A program made the translations under genes and the position numbers. From NCBI GenBank assembly GCA_003586115.2, contig QVOM02000101.1, positions 26,518,901 to 26,582,900 on the forward strand: a stretch of 64,000 bases of DNA, in the 5' to 3' direction. The stretch is from Salvator merianae (Eukaryota; Chordata; Lepidosauria; Squamata; Teiidae). Below are positions 33,338-44,026 of this stretch, piece after piece; within the stretch, counting starts at the first letter, position 1; every line of letters starts with the position of its first letter. The notes beneath the pieces are model-generated. The model did no database searches and was not told the origin of the DNA. It saw only the letters and a program-made list of their open reading frames with translations.

Positions 33338-34949
33338 TTGGAGAAGTGTGGTCCAGTAAACTATAAAATCGATTTGGGAAAAGGAAAGCATAAGGTTTAT
33401 CATGTGAATTTGCTAAGGAAGTGGATTGAAAGGAAAGTACCGCAAAAACCAGTCCTCCACACTGAAGAAACTGAGGCAGAGGATATTTGCAATAATTTGA
33501 GGAAAACTCTGAAAGAAGGTATAGACACTTCTCGAATAAATCCTCATCTTACAAAAACCCAAAAAGAGGAATTACAAAAAGTGTTGGAACCATTTCAAAA
33601 TATTTTTACTACAAAGCCAGGAACATGTCCTGTGATTGCACATAAAATAGACACTGGAGACGCCAAAGCCATTCGTCAAAAATTCTACAGAATTCCTCAA
33701 AAAGCAAGGGAGACTATGGAAAAAGAGATACAAAACATGTTAAATCTAGGCGTAATCGAACCATCTAATAGTGACTGGGCATCTCCAATTGTTCTAGTAC
33801 CGAAACCAAATGGGGAAATAAGATTTTGTGTGGACTTGAGACATCTCAACAAAGTAACCAAGTTTGATTGTTATCCGATACCCAGAATGGAAGATATTAT
33901 AGAGCAACTGGGAAATACACAATATTTAACAACTCTAGATTTGTCCAAAGGTTATTGGATAATACCATTAGAAGAGTCTGCAAAGGAAAAAACTGCATTT
34001 TCTACACCTCAAGGACTTTTTCAGTTCACTAAACTACCATTTGGATGTGTGGGTGCTCCAGCGACGTTCCAAAGGCTGATGGACAAAGTGTTACCTGGGA
34101 AAGGACAGTATTGCATCTCATATCTCGATGATATTATCATATATAGTAAAACATGGAAAGAACATGTAGAACATGTATCTGAGGAGGTAAACAAATTGAA
34201 AGAGCTAGGACTCACTATTAATCCTATGAAGTGTAATTTTGCATATCCAGAACTAAAGTATCTTGGGTATATAGTGGGAAATAAGGAGGTAAAACCAGTG
34301 GAGGAAAAAAATAAAAGTTATACAGGAAATACCAATTCCTAAAACCAAGAAGGAAGTTAGAGCATTTCTAGGTTTAGTAGGTTATTATAGTAAATTCATT
34401 CCACATTTTTCTACTAAAGCAAAGGCTTTGACAGACCTTACCAGGAAAACAGAACCAAATAGTGTGTTGGACTTCAGAATGTCAAACAGCTTTTGATGTA
34501 TTGAAAAATGCTTTATGTAACAAACCTGTCCTAAGAGAACCTGATTATGATTTACCATTTGTTTTATATGTTGATGCGAGTGAAGTAGGTCTAGGAGCAG
34601 TTCTCATGCAAGAATTTGAGGATGGGGAACATCCAGTATTGTTTTTGTCTAAAAAATTGTTACCTAGAGAGCAAAAGTATAGTGTCATAGAGAAAGAGGC
34701 ATATGCAGTTATGTGGGCAGTGAAATCACTGAAAGTATACTTATGGGGAAGAAAGTTTATAATTGTTACCGATCACAAACCATTAATATGGCTTGAAAAA
34801 AATGAAAGATACAAACAGTAGACTAACTCGTTGGTATCTTACTCTGCAACCTTACTGCATGGAAATTTGCCATATTGCTGGGAAGGATCAAAAGGTTGCC
34901 GACTTTCTTTCAAGGTATACGGCAGATTCGGAACTGCCTACCTTTTATT
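33338..34949 (+). pseudogene. Gypsy GPY/F tail, reverse transcriptase and RNase H, frameshifted
   Basis: The frame opens in the GPY/F module (VYHVNLLRKW at about 33391-33420), then enters reverse transcriptase: FCVDLRHLNK near 33826, LDLSKGYW near 33937, FTKLPFGCVGAPATFQ near 34027 and the active site YLDDIII near 34120. It is broken by a run of seven A at 34305-34311, returns near 34455, and the RNase H frame 34462-34821 carries FVLYVDASEVGLGAVL, EKEAYAV and VTDHKPL. A second run of seven A (34796-34802) shifts it again before the terminal HIAGKDQKVADFLS segment, which ends at TAG 34949. Both A-run breaks look like slippage indels. Confidence 0.85.
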
Positions 34950-34970
34950 AGGTAGTTCGTTCCTCTTCCC

Positions 34971-34984
34971 TAAGGGGTGGGGAA
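34971..34984 (+). promoter_or_regulatory. Polypurine tract
   Basis: TAAGGGGTGGGGAA lies directly before the 3' LTR, where plus-strand DNA synthesis would start. Confidence 0.7.
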
Positions 34985-35442
34985 TGTGATGGTGGGGTGC
35001 CGTACCTTTAAGAGGTTTAAAGCTGGCTGAGGAAAAACCGTTACGTACGGTTGGTGAGTGGGAGGTGGAGACTTGGGGGTTGGTGAGCCGAGAAGAGAGG
35101 AGATGAGAGAAGAGGAGAGAAGAGAAGAGAGCAGGAGAGAAGAGTGTGGAGCTGAAGAGACTCGGGAGCAGCTACCAAATGACGAGAGAGAGGAAAAAGA
35201 CTGTGAAGGAGTGAGACAAAGAAAGAACGGCTGCTATTCAAAGGAAAAGGTGAAGAAGAGTGACTGGGTGGATAAAGAAATGGGAAAGAAGATAGTTGTA
35301 AAGAGTTGTAAAGAATTTTAGGGCGTAGTTTTACACCTTTCTGTTGCAAATATAACCTTTTCACAAAGAAACAGAACTGGCTACAGCGTTTCCTTCGGTC
35401 TGAGTAATCCTGCATCACATTCATCAAGACGAACCCGTCACA
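34985..35442 (+). repeat. Gypsy 3' LTR
   Basis: It begins TGTGATGG and ends GTCACA, giving the inverted termini TGTGA...TCACA. It is 458 bp. Differences from the 5' LTR are mostly single transitions plus a 2-bp length change in the GA-rich tract. Confidence 0.9.
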
Positions 35443-35447
35443 CCCCT

Positions 35448-37559
35448 TTCCTCATGTTTATTGTATTCCACATATATGACTTTGCATTTGGTTTTTGCAT
35501 CTAAATGATTTTTTTTTCACTTGCATGAAATCATAATTAACTATTAAATTACTATTTAAATCCAGCATTTAGCCACAAGCAGTTAAAAGAAGCAATTTAA
35601 AAATAGCTGAGAGGTGGTAGGTGCCATACACTAGCATTCCTATTCCACCTTAAATTTACATTAAAGATCATAAGATGCAGTTCCAGTGTGGATTTGTTAT
35701 TTTTCTCCTCTTTTCTTCTTCTTTTGTCTTTTCTCCTCTTTTATAGATCTTTAAGAGGTGCCTAAAAGCTGTAAAAGTAGGAGGTTTACAAATAGAAAGA
35801 AACTTTCACATAACTTTTTATTATTGTTGTTGTATTATTTCATGCTTCACTGAATGTAATTAATAACACATTGGTTTATAGTGCCCTCAATGGCTGTTTT
35901 TTAGAAAAAGAAGCTGAAAATTAACACAATACAAAGTCAGATTGAGCAAATTCAATTTGTCAAGTTGTTTCAAATTGAATTTTGGACATATATGAAGATC
36001 TTTTCTCTTCATTCAATTTTTCCTGACTTGGTGATTGTGCCACATGAACTACCATTTTCTACTTATATCTCCACCATAGATTCTAGCATAATTCATCACT
36101 ATGAACTCTTTAAAATAAATTTTATTAGGTCTAAGGTCTCATTTATTTATTCTCTGAGATTCCTACACTGATGTCCTGTGTCCACATGTTATTTGAAAAC
36201 CCTTTTCATGGGTTTTGTTTTGGTTATATACGTTGGTTTAGACAGAATTGTGAAGAAAAAAAAGGGAAAAAAAGATGTTGATGTATCTGGGGAAAAAAAA
36301 GTTGTGTGGTGGTGGTAACAGTTTCATGGTAACTACATAAGTAGAAAAAGACATCTTATTATTACTCTCTAGTTTTTCACTTTGGTTGCCTTTTATGTCA
36401 TTCATCTGATTCTGCAGCCCTCAACCTGTGATCATATCAGAATTGCTAAGCAATTAAGAGTATATGAGTAGCATAGACAGTAATTATGATAAATCACGCA
36501 GGGTTAAGAAACATCAGGAGACTTTAGCCATACCCATCCCATCCAAACAAATCATGCCCATGTTTCAAATTCATTCTTTGATGTTTGCAAAGTTCTGTTG
36601 GCACATCTCTGTCCCAGATTTGTCTGGCATATGATGGAAAGTTTGTGCCTAACCCCATCCAAGCCATTCAGGCCAGGAATGCACTGGGGACAGGCACTTG
36701 TCTTGGTCAAAATTGTAGTTCAGGGGGAGTTTATGATATACTCAAAAAATGGTTCCAGAAGTGGGCTGTTTTCAGAGCCCACAAAACAATATCTCCAGGT
36801 TCTGAGTACTACCATTGGTGGCTGGAATAGATGGCAGTCTGGCAATGCATGGAAAGCTACTTTAAAGTAGTTTTCTTCTGGAATATTTCTGGGTATGGTT
36901 TTCTTTCTTGAGAACATTTCAACTGAAATGCCATTATGGCCAGTGCTGTTCCTTACAAGGTTTTGCCTCCTGGATAGGGTGCTGGGGTGTGGAGCCAACA
37001 TTCTCTGACTCCCAGTTAACACAGTCTTATGGACGATATGGAACTGTCTCTGTGTCTGGGAACTATTGAGGATGAGCAGAACAAGAGGCCCAATCAGAAT
37101 AGAAAGTAGGTTTTGTTTTGTTTTTAAGTTGTGTTCTTATTTCTATTTTGCATTGTTGCACAGTTCAGAGCTCTCGTCTCAGATCTCTGGCAATTAACAA
37201 GTGTGCTGGTATGCATGGTTGGAATGTATGGTTAGTATATAAGTTTTCCTTTGAATGTGTATTTGATTGTTTGAGTGTATTAGGCATAACTGCATCATAA
37301 GAAAACACATTAATAGTGCATTCAGTGCCCAGGACATAGTCATGGGACCATCTGCACTTTAATGGTAGAGTGGGATGAAGAGGTCTGAAAACTTTTCATT
37401 CTGCTCTTATTTGGGTCAATGGCTCTACCACCACTGAGCTGTTCTTGCAGCTGGCCAAGGAGAACTACATGTCTTTTCAGAAGCTTAATCAAATTCAGGA
37501 TATGTGGTAGGAAATCAAAAACAAAACATTGGATGTGCTTCTGAATTCATCACTGAGAT
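35448..37559. other. AT-rich DNA, no gene recognised
   Basis: No supported gene. A-runs at 36256-36300. The part from about 37340 may be the decayed start of the L2 copy that follows. Open frames at 36585-37022 overlap on both strands without domains. Confidence 0.45.
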
Positions 37560-39372
37560 TGCAATGACTGTGGTGGCCAGGAATTCTTACCTCTATCTCT
37601 GACTGGTTCATCAGCTTTGACCTTTTCTGGATAGGGACAGTTTGGCCACATTGATCCATTCTCTGGTAACCTCCAGACTACTGTAATGTGCTGTACATGA
37701 TAGGGATGTGCATGAAATGAATTTTCTCTGTTCGTTTCGCAATGCATCAAAACTTCGTTGCTTCGTTTTCGCACGAAAACGGAAGTCACGAAAATGGCGA
37801 TTTTCGTTTTCGCAGCGAAAATTTTCGAAAACCGGAAGTGGAAAATCAATGAAATAAGTAGCGAAAAACAAACGCCGCATATCCCCCTGCCCTCTCCCTT
37901 CTATATTTGACCGTCCACGTTGCTAATTTAAGGAGTTGCTTCGTTAAAAGTAAAAATTGCACGGAGCTTACTTTTTACCGGTGGCCGGTTTGTAGCAGGA
38001 TTCAAAGCAACGAAGGTACGTTTGGGGTTCCTCACTGCAGCTCGAAAGCAAGTGAAAGCAAGCGAAGGAATTTTTTTCGCTTTGATTTTTTGTCATTTTC
38101 GATGCCTTTTCGACGCTCATGTCTGTGCGCGCATGCGTGCTAACTTCTGTCCCTTTAACTTATTGGCGCAACTTGTCGCTGTCTGCCGTCTGTGCTGATT
38201 GTTTGGGGCACAGAAATTATTACCTCGCCTACAAGGCGGGCACGCTTAGTCAGCGACGCACGAAGCAATTGCCTTCAGCTCAGCGCGTAATTTAGAAGAC
38301 TGGCGGCAGCCGCAGGATGAAATAACTCCCTACTTCTGAGCAGCAGCGAAATGACGCCTCGTCTTGCCCTCCCTCCCTACTTCCGAGCAGCAGCAAAATG
38401 ACGCCTTGTCTTGCCCTCCGTTTCAAAAAGCAGAACTATATACCACCATCAAAGACGTTTTATTAACTCCTAGCCATCTGAGTTTCTCATCCTCATGCGG
38501 TGCGATCGCTGCGAGGCAGGCGAAGAGTTAAAAAAAATACCATCTTTCCTAATGTGATGCATTACAATTTCCACCTCTAGAGGCAGAGACTTGAGGCTAC
38601 GAAGCTACCGAGCTTCTTTGCATCGCAGTTTTCGCAGCAAAAAAAGACGAAAAATAGCTGTTCGCGGTGAGTAGCGAAGGTCACGAAAATTGACGAAAAT
38701 CGCCGTGACTTTCGCTATTCACTTTCGCGATAGAGAGGGCACTTCGCATTCGATGCAAATGTTGCGAAGCAACAAAATTCGTACGAAATTTCGTTGCTTC
38801 GAAATTTCATGCACATCCCTAGTACATTTGGCTGCCCTTGAAGATACTTCAAATCCAGACCTAGTGCAGAATGCAGCAGCATGACTGCTGATGGGAGTTT
38901 CCAGAAGGGCTCACATCAGACTGGTCTTGAAGGAACTGCAACTGTTACCAGTTTGTAAATGAACCCTATTCAAGGTGTTAACACATATATCCTGAGTATC
39001 TGAAGAGGTGCCTTCTCTCAGATAGTCCTGCCTTTAAGATCATAAAGTGAGGGCCTTCTCATAATTCTGTTACCTTCAGAGGTATGAGCGATTGCAGATG
39101 TGAGAAGGTTTTCTTTGTGTGCACCCCTGCCTTTGGAATAACTTCCCAGTGGAAATATGCCATGCACCATTTTATATAGTTTTCAGAACCTGGTTAAAGT
39201 GTACCTCTTCACCCAGGTATATAATGCATAGTTTATTCTGAATATAATCTTGCTAGGGTGGGAAGGTTATGTTTAAATACGTTATAGTATTTTGCATATT
39301 TATCATATGCTGTAACCCACTCTGGACCTTTGGGTGAAGTGCAGGATAGAAAGGTAATAAACAAATGAAAGA
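37560..39372 (+). mobile_element. L2-type LINE 3' end, split by a hAT insertion
   Basis: The left part ends CCAGACTACTGTAATGTGCTGTACATGA and the right part resumes GTACATTTGGCTGCCCTTGAAGA, so together they match the L2 word CTGTACATGGGGCTACCTTTGAAGA at 18.39 kb with one 8-base duplication. Further landmarks are CTAGTGCAGAATGCAGCAGC (38859) and the tail GTGCAGGATAGAAAGGTAAT followed by AAACAAATGAA (39340-39370). The coding part is heavily decayed. Confidence 0.75.
37701..38821 (-). mobile_element. Non-autonomous hAT element (1.12 kb), deletion derivative
   Basis: The termini TAGGGATGTGCATGAAAT and ATTTCATGCACATCCCTA are inverted repeats, flanked by GTACATGA (37693-37700) and GTACATTT (38822-38829), an 8-bp target duplication with two mismatches. 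Its left half matches the reverse of the right end of the 8.57-kb hAT (for example GCTTTGATTTTT, TTTTCGATGCC, CTCATGTCTGTGCG). Its right half matches the reverse of the other's left end (GGCAGCCGCAGGATGAAATAA, ATGACGCCTCGTCTTG). It is therefore an inverted, internally deleted relative with no genes. A 47-bp unit is tandemly duplicated at 38328-38374 and 38375-38421. Confidence 0.85.
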
Positions 39373-39675
39373 TTGAAGGAATGAATAACATGAGGAACAC
39401 AGTGACTGTACCTGGTTTGTTCCTGGGAGTGCTTTAGTGGCAGTCAAGGATAAAACTTGTTACTACTACTACCATGCAGACAAACAGTGGCAGCAAGATT
39501 GGGCCAGGCCCCATTCCTGTGTCTGGATACATGTTGGTTCTATTTCCTGGACTGTAAAGAAATATCCTACATGTGCCCTCAGAAGCAGGGGACTTTTCCC
39601 CCCTGGTGTTCCACTGGCACACATGAAGAAGCTGCTCTTATGTCCACCGAAAACCAAACAAAATGGTGATGATGC

Positions 39676-39752
39676 TGTTATTGTTATTATTGTTATTATT
39701 AGTAGTAGTAACAGAAGTCATTATAGTAGTAGTAGTAGTAGTAAAAGTAGCA
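39676..39752. repeat. (TTA/TAG)n trinucleotide microsatellite
   Basis: Imperfect TTATTG then TAGTAG repeats. Confidence 0.8.
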
Positions 39753-40534
39753 GTATGATTTTACCCTTTCTTCAAACCAGAGATGGCTCAGCAGAAATGG
39801 GGTGTGATGTGATTGCTTTGAACACTCTTAAGTGGTTGAAGTGAGGTCTCTAACCGCATCTTGTGCTGACTGCACTGCTTCAGAGAACGTAGAGATACTT
39901 AATATCAGATAGTTTAAGCAATTGATAATTATCATGGTGATGATGATGACGACTAGTCCAGAATTGTCCTGAGACCTTTGTGGCAGTGTAATAGAAATCT
40001 GACTCTCTGTCTGGTATATCAAATGACATATGGCCAGCTCTTCCTATATGAAAGAATCCTTGACAATCTGACTACAGTACTTTCAACAATGTTCCCTGTG
40101 ATCAGGAACTTGCTTATTTTTAGTAGAGATGTGCAAAGTTTACTTTGACCCTCAAAATATTGATTGAATAGTTTATGCTCAAAGCTGCTTGCATCAGGCT
40201 GAAAATGCAGTTGATTAAATTTAGACAATTTCGATCAAACTGAACCAGATCCCTACTCATAAACATGAACAATTTGATCAAACATTTTGTACTTGCTATG
40301 TTTTTCCCTTGCCCTTGTCCTTGAAATGTTCCCTCTACATGGGAAAATTGATTTTTTTTGTTTGTTTTTGAACAAGTTCAAAACAAAATGCAAACAACTG
40401 TTTGTTTGATAAACAGTTCACTGTCAAGCCAAACAAGCAGGTGTTCAGTTCAGGTTTGAACCAAACTCTCAATTTTTGTTCTCTAATTTTCAGCAATGAA
40501 TATTTTTGAGATTTTATTTAGATAAGGTGCAGAC
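39753..40534. other. AT-rich DNA with a possible decayed hAT end at 40121
   Basis: TAGTAGAGATGTGCAAAG at 40121-40138 resembles the terminal repeat of the hAT elements in this window (TAGGGATGTGCA). The following 350 bp repeats GTTCAAAC/GTTTGAAC-like words but no right end was found. Otherwise nothing supported. Confidence 0.3.
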
Positions 40535-40750
40535 TAGGGGTGTGCACGAAGTTTCGAAGCAACGAAATTTCATACGAATTTCGTTGCTTCGCGACTTTCG
40601 CATCGAATGCGAAGTGGCACCTCTACTACGAATGCGAATGGCGAAAGTCCCGTCCATTTTCGTAAATTTTCGGGACCTTCGCCACTCGCCGCGAACGGCC
40701 GTTTTCATCTTTTTTCGCAGCGAAAACTACGAAGCTACGAAGCACGGTGG
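40535..40750 (+). repeat. hAT left terminal and subterminal repeats
   Basis: After the 16-bp terminal repeat come GTTTCGAAGCAACGAAATTT and repeated TTCG/CGAA words. The palindrome TTTTTCGCAGCGAAAA is at about 40711-40726. Such arrays are the usual transposase-binding sites of hAT elements; binding is inferred. Confidence 0.7.
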
Positions 40751-41474
40751 CTTCGCATTCTACAGACTCTGCCTCTAGGGGTTGGAAATTGTAATGCATC
40801 ACCGTAGGAAAGACTTAGACGACGGGGTTTTTTTTAACTCTTTGCCTGCCTCGCATCGGATCGCATCGCATGAGGATGAGAAAGTCAGATGGCTAGGGCG
40901 TTAATAATATTTGTTTGATGGTGGTATAGTTATACTTTTTGGAACATAGTGCAAGACGACGATGCGTCATTTCGCTGCTTTTCTCAGTTATTTCATCCTG
41001 CGGCTGCCTCCAAATCTTCTAAATTACTCGCTTAGCTGAAGGCAACTGCTTTGACCGTCACTGACTGAGCCCGCCCACCTCGTACAATGAGTAGGACTAG
41101 GCGAGGCGCTTGTGGAAAAAAAATTAACTGAGGTTACTACGAAGTCGCGAGGCAACGAATGACCCGTGGAAATCAAAATGTTGCTGCTGCTGGCTGGCTG
41201 CTAAAGGAAGAAAAGGGAAAGGAGCGAGCTTCAGCGCGAGAGACCGTGAGAGCCGTCTAACGGGGATCATATGAGGTAACTTACTACTAGCTTTGAGAGC
41301 CAGTGAAAGGTGTTTTTTTTTTTGGAAAGCTTTTTGAAAGTGCCTGCCCAGGCAGGGCATACCCACTGATAAGAGGGCATGTTGGGCAAGGAGGTCAGAA
41401 GACCCCAGCTGCCGTGGAGAGGGCGAATCACTAGTGTGATCCTAGGCAGCCAATCCCAGAGCAGGTTTCACAGG

Positions 41475-41507
41475 CCAATAAAACTTCAGTGGGCGGGATC
41501 TATTTAA
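41475..41507 (+). promoter_or_regulatory. Promoter-like motifs before the Myb/SANT-like gene
   Basis: CCAAT at 41475, GTGGGCGGG (GC box) at 41489 and TATTTAA at 41501. The TATA-like word is only 21 bp before the start codon, too close to give a normal leader, so the CCAAT and GC boxes may be the working elements. Confidence 0.4.
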
Positions 41508-41527
41508 TGGTCACCTCGTAGGGAAAA

Positions 41528-43778
41528 ATGGCAACCCGTTATTTGTACTGGCAGCCAGAAGAGATCCAGGCCCTGCTGGAGGCGCTGCTAGCGGCCAATG
41601 GGCCGCGAGAGCGTCTGATGACCTGCACCTGCAGGCAAAATCGAAGCCTCTTCTTAGAGGCATCGAGAAGTCTGCAGGTGCGGGGATTCAGGCGCTCCGT
41701 GGCACAATGCCGTCTAAAATTCAAGGGGCTCAGGGCCGCTTTCTACGGAGCCCTGGAGGCCCATGATGGCTCTCCCCCGCACCAGAAGAGGCCACCTCAC
41801 TACCCCCTCCTCCGACAGCTCTGGGTGGTTGCTGGGAAACCACACTGGAGTCATCGCCACAAGGCCAGTTCAGGTACGGCGTTCCTTCTTGTCATTGAAA
41901 CGCCTCCCTACTGCCCCCTAAAATAAATATGGATTGCCAGATGTGGCCTGACCGCTTGTGCGCATCTGCCACTCTCTTGGCAGTTGGGGCAATGATATAA
42001 TAAGTGTTATTGTTAGCTGCTTCTTGCACTCTTGATTTCAGTGGGAAGGAACTGCTGATTTGTTTGACTGGGACCTTATGCGGGGGGGGGGGAAGGTACA
42101 GAACCATAATGCTGGCTGTAATACATGATGGTCTCACATTAAACATGAACTCCTTATTTCTGCCACATACATGGCTGGATGGCATCAAGTACGGTGGGTG
42201 GGTAACGCTTTCTTATGCAGTTGGCCCAACTGACAACCTCTGAACAGTGTGACATTATTGCTTTCCAGCCGGAGCACGTTCTCCTGAGGAGCAAGAGGAG
42301 GAGGAGGAGCGGCCAGCTGCAGAGCCAGCAGAAGGTACGTTGGTGTTGCCCTTTGGAAGGGATGCTGTGGGGACACTACTAAGAATGAGGGAATAGCAGG
42401 GAACAGGTGGAGGTTTGTGAACCCAGACAAAAATGGGAATTGTCAGGCCGTCAGGTGTTCATTGTGGTTCTTTCCTCTATCCTCCCCCTGAGCAGAACCA
42501 CCCGCAGTGCTGGAAGGAGCCCCAGCCCCAACACACACTGACCCACCAGGCATCCTTCTGCAGGAGGATCCTGCGATGGAGGGCAGCAGCAGGGGCGTTC
42601 ACTGTAACTTTGCTTGCAGGGGGGCTACATGAAGCAGGATACAGCTAGCTTCCTTGGCGGGCGGGCTGCAAGCCTGTCCGAAATGGGGAAGTGGGCCTGA
42701 TTCATTGATCCATTCCATCAGTTCCCTCCCTGCCCTACCCTGCTGCCAATGCTGATCAGGGCAGAAGGTGCACTTCCAGTGACACATCTTGCTGTTGAAT
42801 TGAAATGTTGTTATATTCCTTTCCTCTCTCCTTCTTCCCAGCTGTAGCACTTAGTGTGCCTGGAGCGGCATCCCCCCCCCCACACACAGGAAAGCAGTGA
42901 GTATTGCACCGGCCCTTATTCCCCAGCCGTTTCTGCCCACCCTGCATCACTGCCATTAGGGGACTGGTGTTACTGGCAGCAGATCCCTCTTGCACCAATC
43001 CCCATTGCATCCTGTTGGCTGCTGAGCCACCTGTTCTGCTCTCACTTTACAGGATGCCCAGCAGGAGGCCCATCCTCAGAGGGCTCAGCCCCCTCCACAA
43101 GTGCCCTGCTGATCTGCACAGAGGAGGAGGAGCAACTACCCCGCCCTCCCTGTTGCAATGCGGCCACCCAGACTGCCCAGCTGGAGCATGGGACCCAGAC
43201 CACCTGCCTCGAGGAGGTCCTGGAGTCCCATGCTCGGATGCAGAGGGCAATGGCCACGCACCGTGAGTATCCCTGGTTTTTTTGCTGTTCACACGTTGGT
43301 GTTGCTGTGCAGGGCGAAGTGCGCCCTTGCCTCCTTTGCGTGACTGGGGATGTGTGGAGCATCTGGGCAGATGTGTATCGGTCCTAATTTCCTCCTCTTA
43401 TGTTTCCACAGACCAGCAGTGCAACGCGAGGGCTTCTGCGGTGGAAAGGGGAATGCAGGTTCTGCAGGGGCAGGTGGAGGCTCTGGATGCCCGCCTAAAC
43501 ATGATAGGCAATGCGGTGCTGGAGCTGAGGGATGCTCTCCGGGGGCAGGCTCCCCCGGAGAGGCCCGCAAGGTGAGTGAGGGCCTATGGCCAGAGGCAGT
43601 AGTACCGCGTTGGTAGGGAAGACAGCGGGATAGGGTTCAGCAGGGCAAACAGCTGCAGCAAGTTCCTGGAATGGGCAGCATGCGTGGCGAGTCATTATCT
43701 TCCAGGGCCCTCGAGGGGTTGGAGGAGCCGTTCATCCTATGCTCCTCTGCCAGCAGCTACTGCTGGAATTCAATTTGA
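41528..43778 (+). CDS. Transposon-borne Myb/SANT-like DNA-binding protein, seven exons
   Basis: Proposed exons: 41528-41873, 42269-42334, 42496-42603, 42842-42896, 43053-43262, 43412-43571, 43706-43778. All introns are GT-AG and short (134-395 bp), mostly interrupting codons after the first base. Exon 1 encodes a Myb/SANT-like (trihelix) domain: W8 in YLYWQPEE, LFLEASRSLQVRGFRRS, QCRLKFKGLR, then YPLLRQLW. Exons 2-4 add an acidic run (EEQEEEEE) and a proline-rich linker; exon 5 has TEEEEQLPRPP and ends LESHARMQRAMATH; exon 6 looks like a coiled coil (VLQGQVEALDARL). The frame fits throughout except that exon 4 is one base too long at a C10 run (42872-42881). About 338 residues are expected without that base. 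Its role is probably to bind transposon ends or escort the transposase, as Myb-like proteins do in Harbinger elements; that is inference. The exon 3 donor (ACT|GTAACT) is the weakest junction. Confidence 0.7.
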
Positions 43779-44020
43779 CTGTTGTGCCCTTTCCCTCAAA
43801 TTTCCTGGGAAACCTGCACGATGCCTGATCAGCAATTATTTCCCCCTGCAGGTTCTGAAGTCCTGCCTGGCCTGCCTGCACTGCTGCCGCACATGTAAAT
43901 AGTTTTCTGTATTTGATAAGGTTTTGTTTTACTAATGTTTAAAATTCTGCTGTTCATTGCCCCACCTATCCCTATCCCTAACCCTTTGTACATATACCCC
44001 ACCTGACCATCCCTGAGTCC

Positions 44021-44026
44021 AATAAA
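44021..44026 (+). terminator. Polyadenylation signal of the Myb/SANT-like gene
   Basis: AATAAA, 243 bp after the proposed stop codon, followed by T-rich sequence (TTGTTTTGCTT). Confidence 0.65.

Larger units (their letters stand above)
29948..35442 (+). mobile_element. Ty3/gypsy retrotransposon of Gmr1 type, degenerate, with both LTRs
   Basis: A 5.5-kb element flanked by CCCCT at 29943-29947 and CCCCT at 35443-35447 (5-bp target duplication). The LTRs of 460 and 458 bp differ at roughly 3 percent of positions by eye. Internal order is primer site, coiled-coil and SCAN-like gag, CCHC knuckle, protease, integrase, GPY/F module, reverse transcriptase, RNase H, polypurine tract. Integrase lies before reverse transcriptase, the reverse of ordinary gypsy elements and the mark of Gmr1-like elements, the group from which the SCAN domain of vertebrate zinc-finger proteins is thought to come. 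At least four stop codons and five frameshifts make it inactive. Confidence 0.85.

Noticed and set aside
36585..37022. Overlapping open frames on both strands, considered as an exon
   Set aside because: No splice-bounded segment with recognisable protein; the two strands are equally open, as expected by chance.
40535..40750. Regular CGAAA/TTTCG repeats considered as a CRISPR-like or satellite array
   Set aside because: They have no constant spacer length, lie at both ends of a hAT element and mirror each other, so they are subterminal transposon repeats.
42854..43387. A single 177-codon plus-strand open frame taken as one gene
   Set aside because: It runs across an intron-exon-intron; only 43053-43262 has protein character and clean splice sites, so it was used as exon 5 of the spliced gene.
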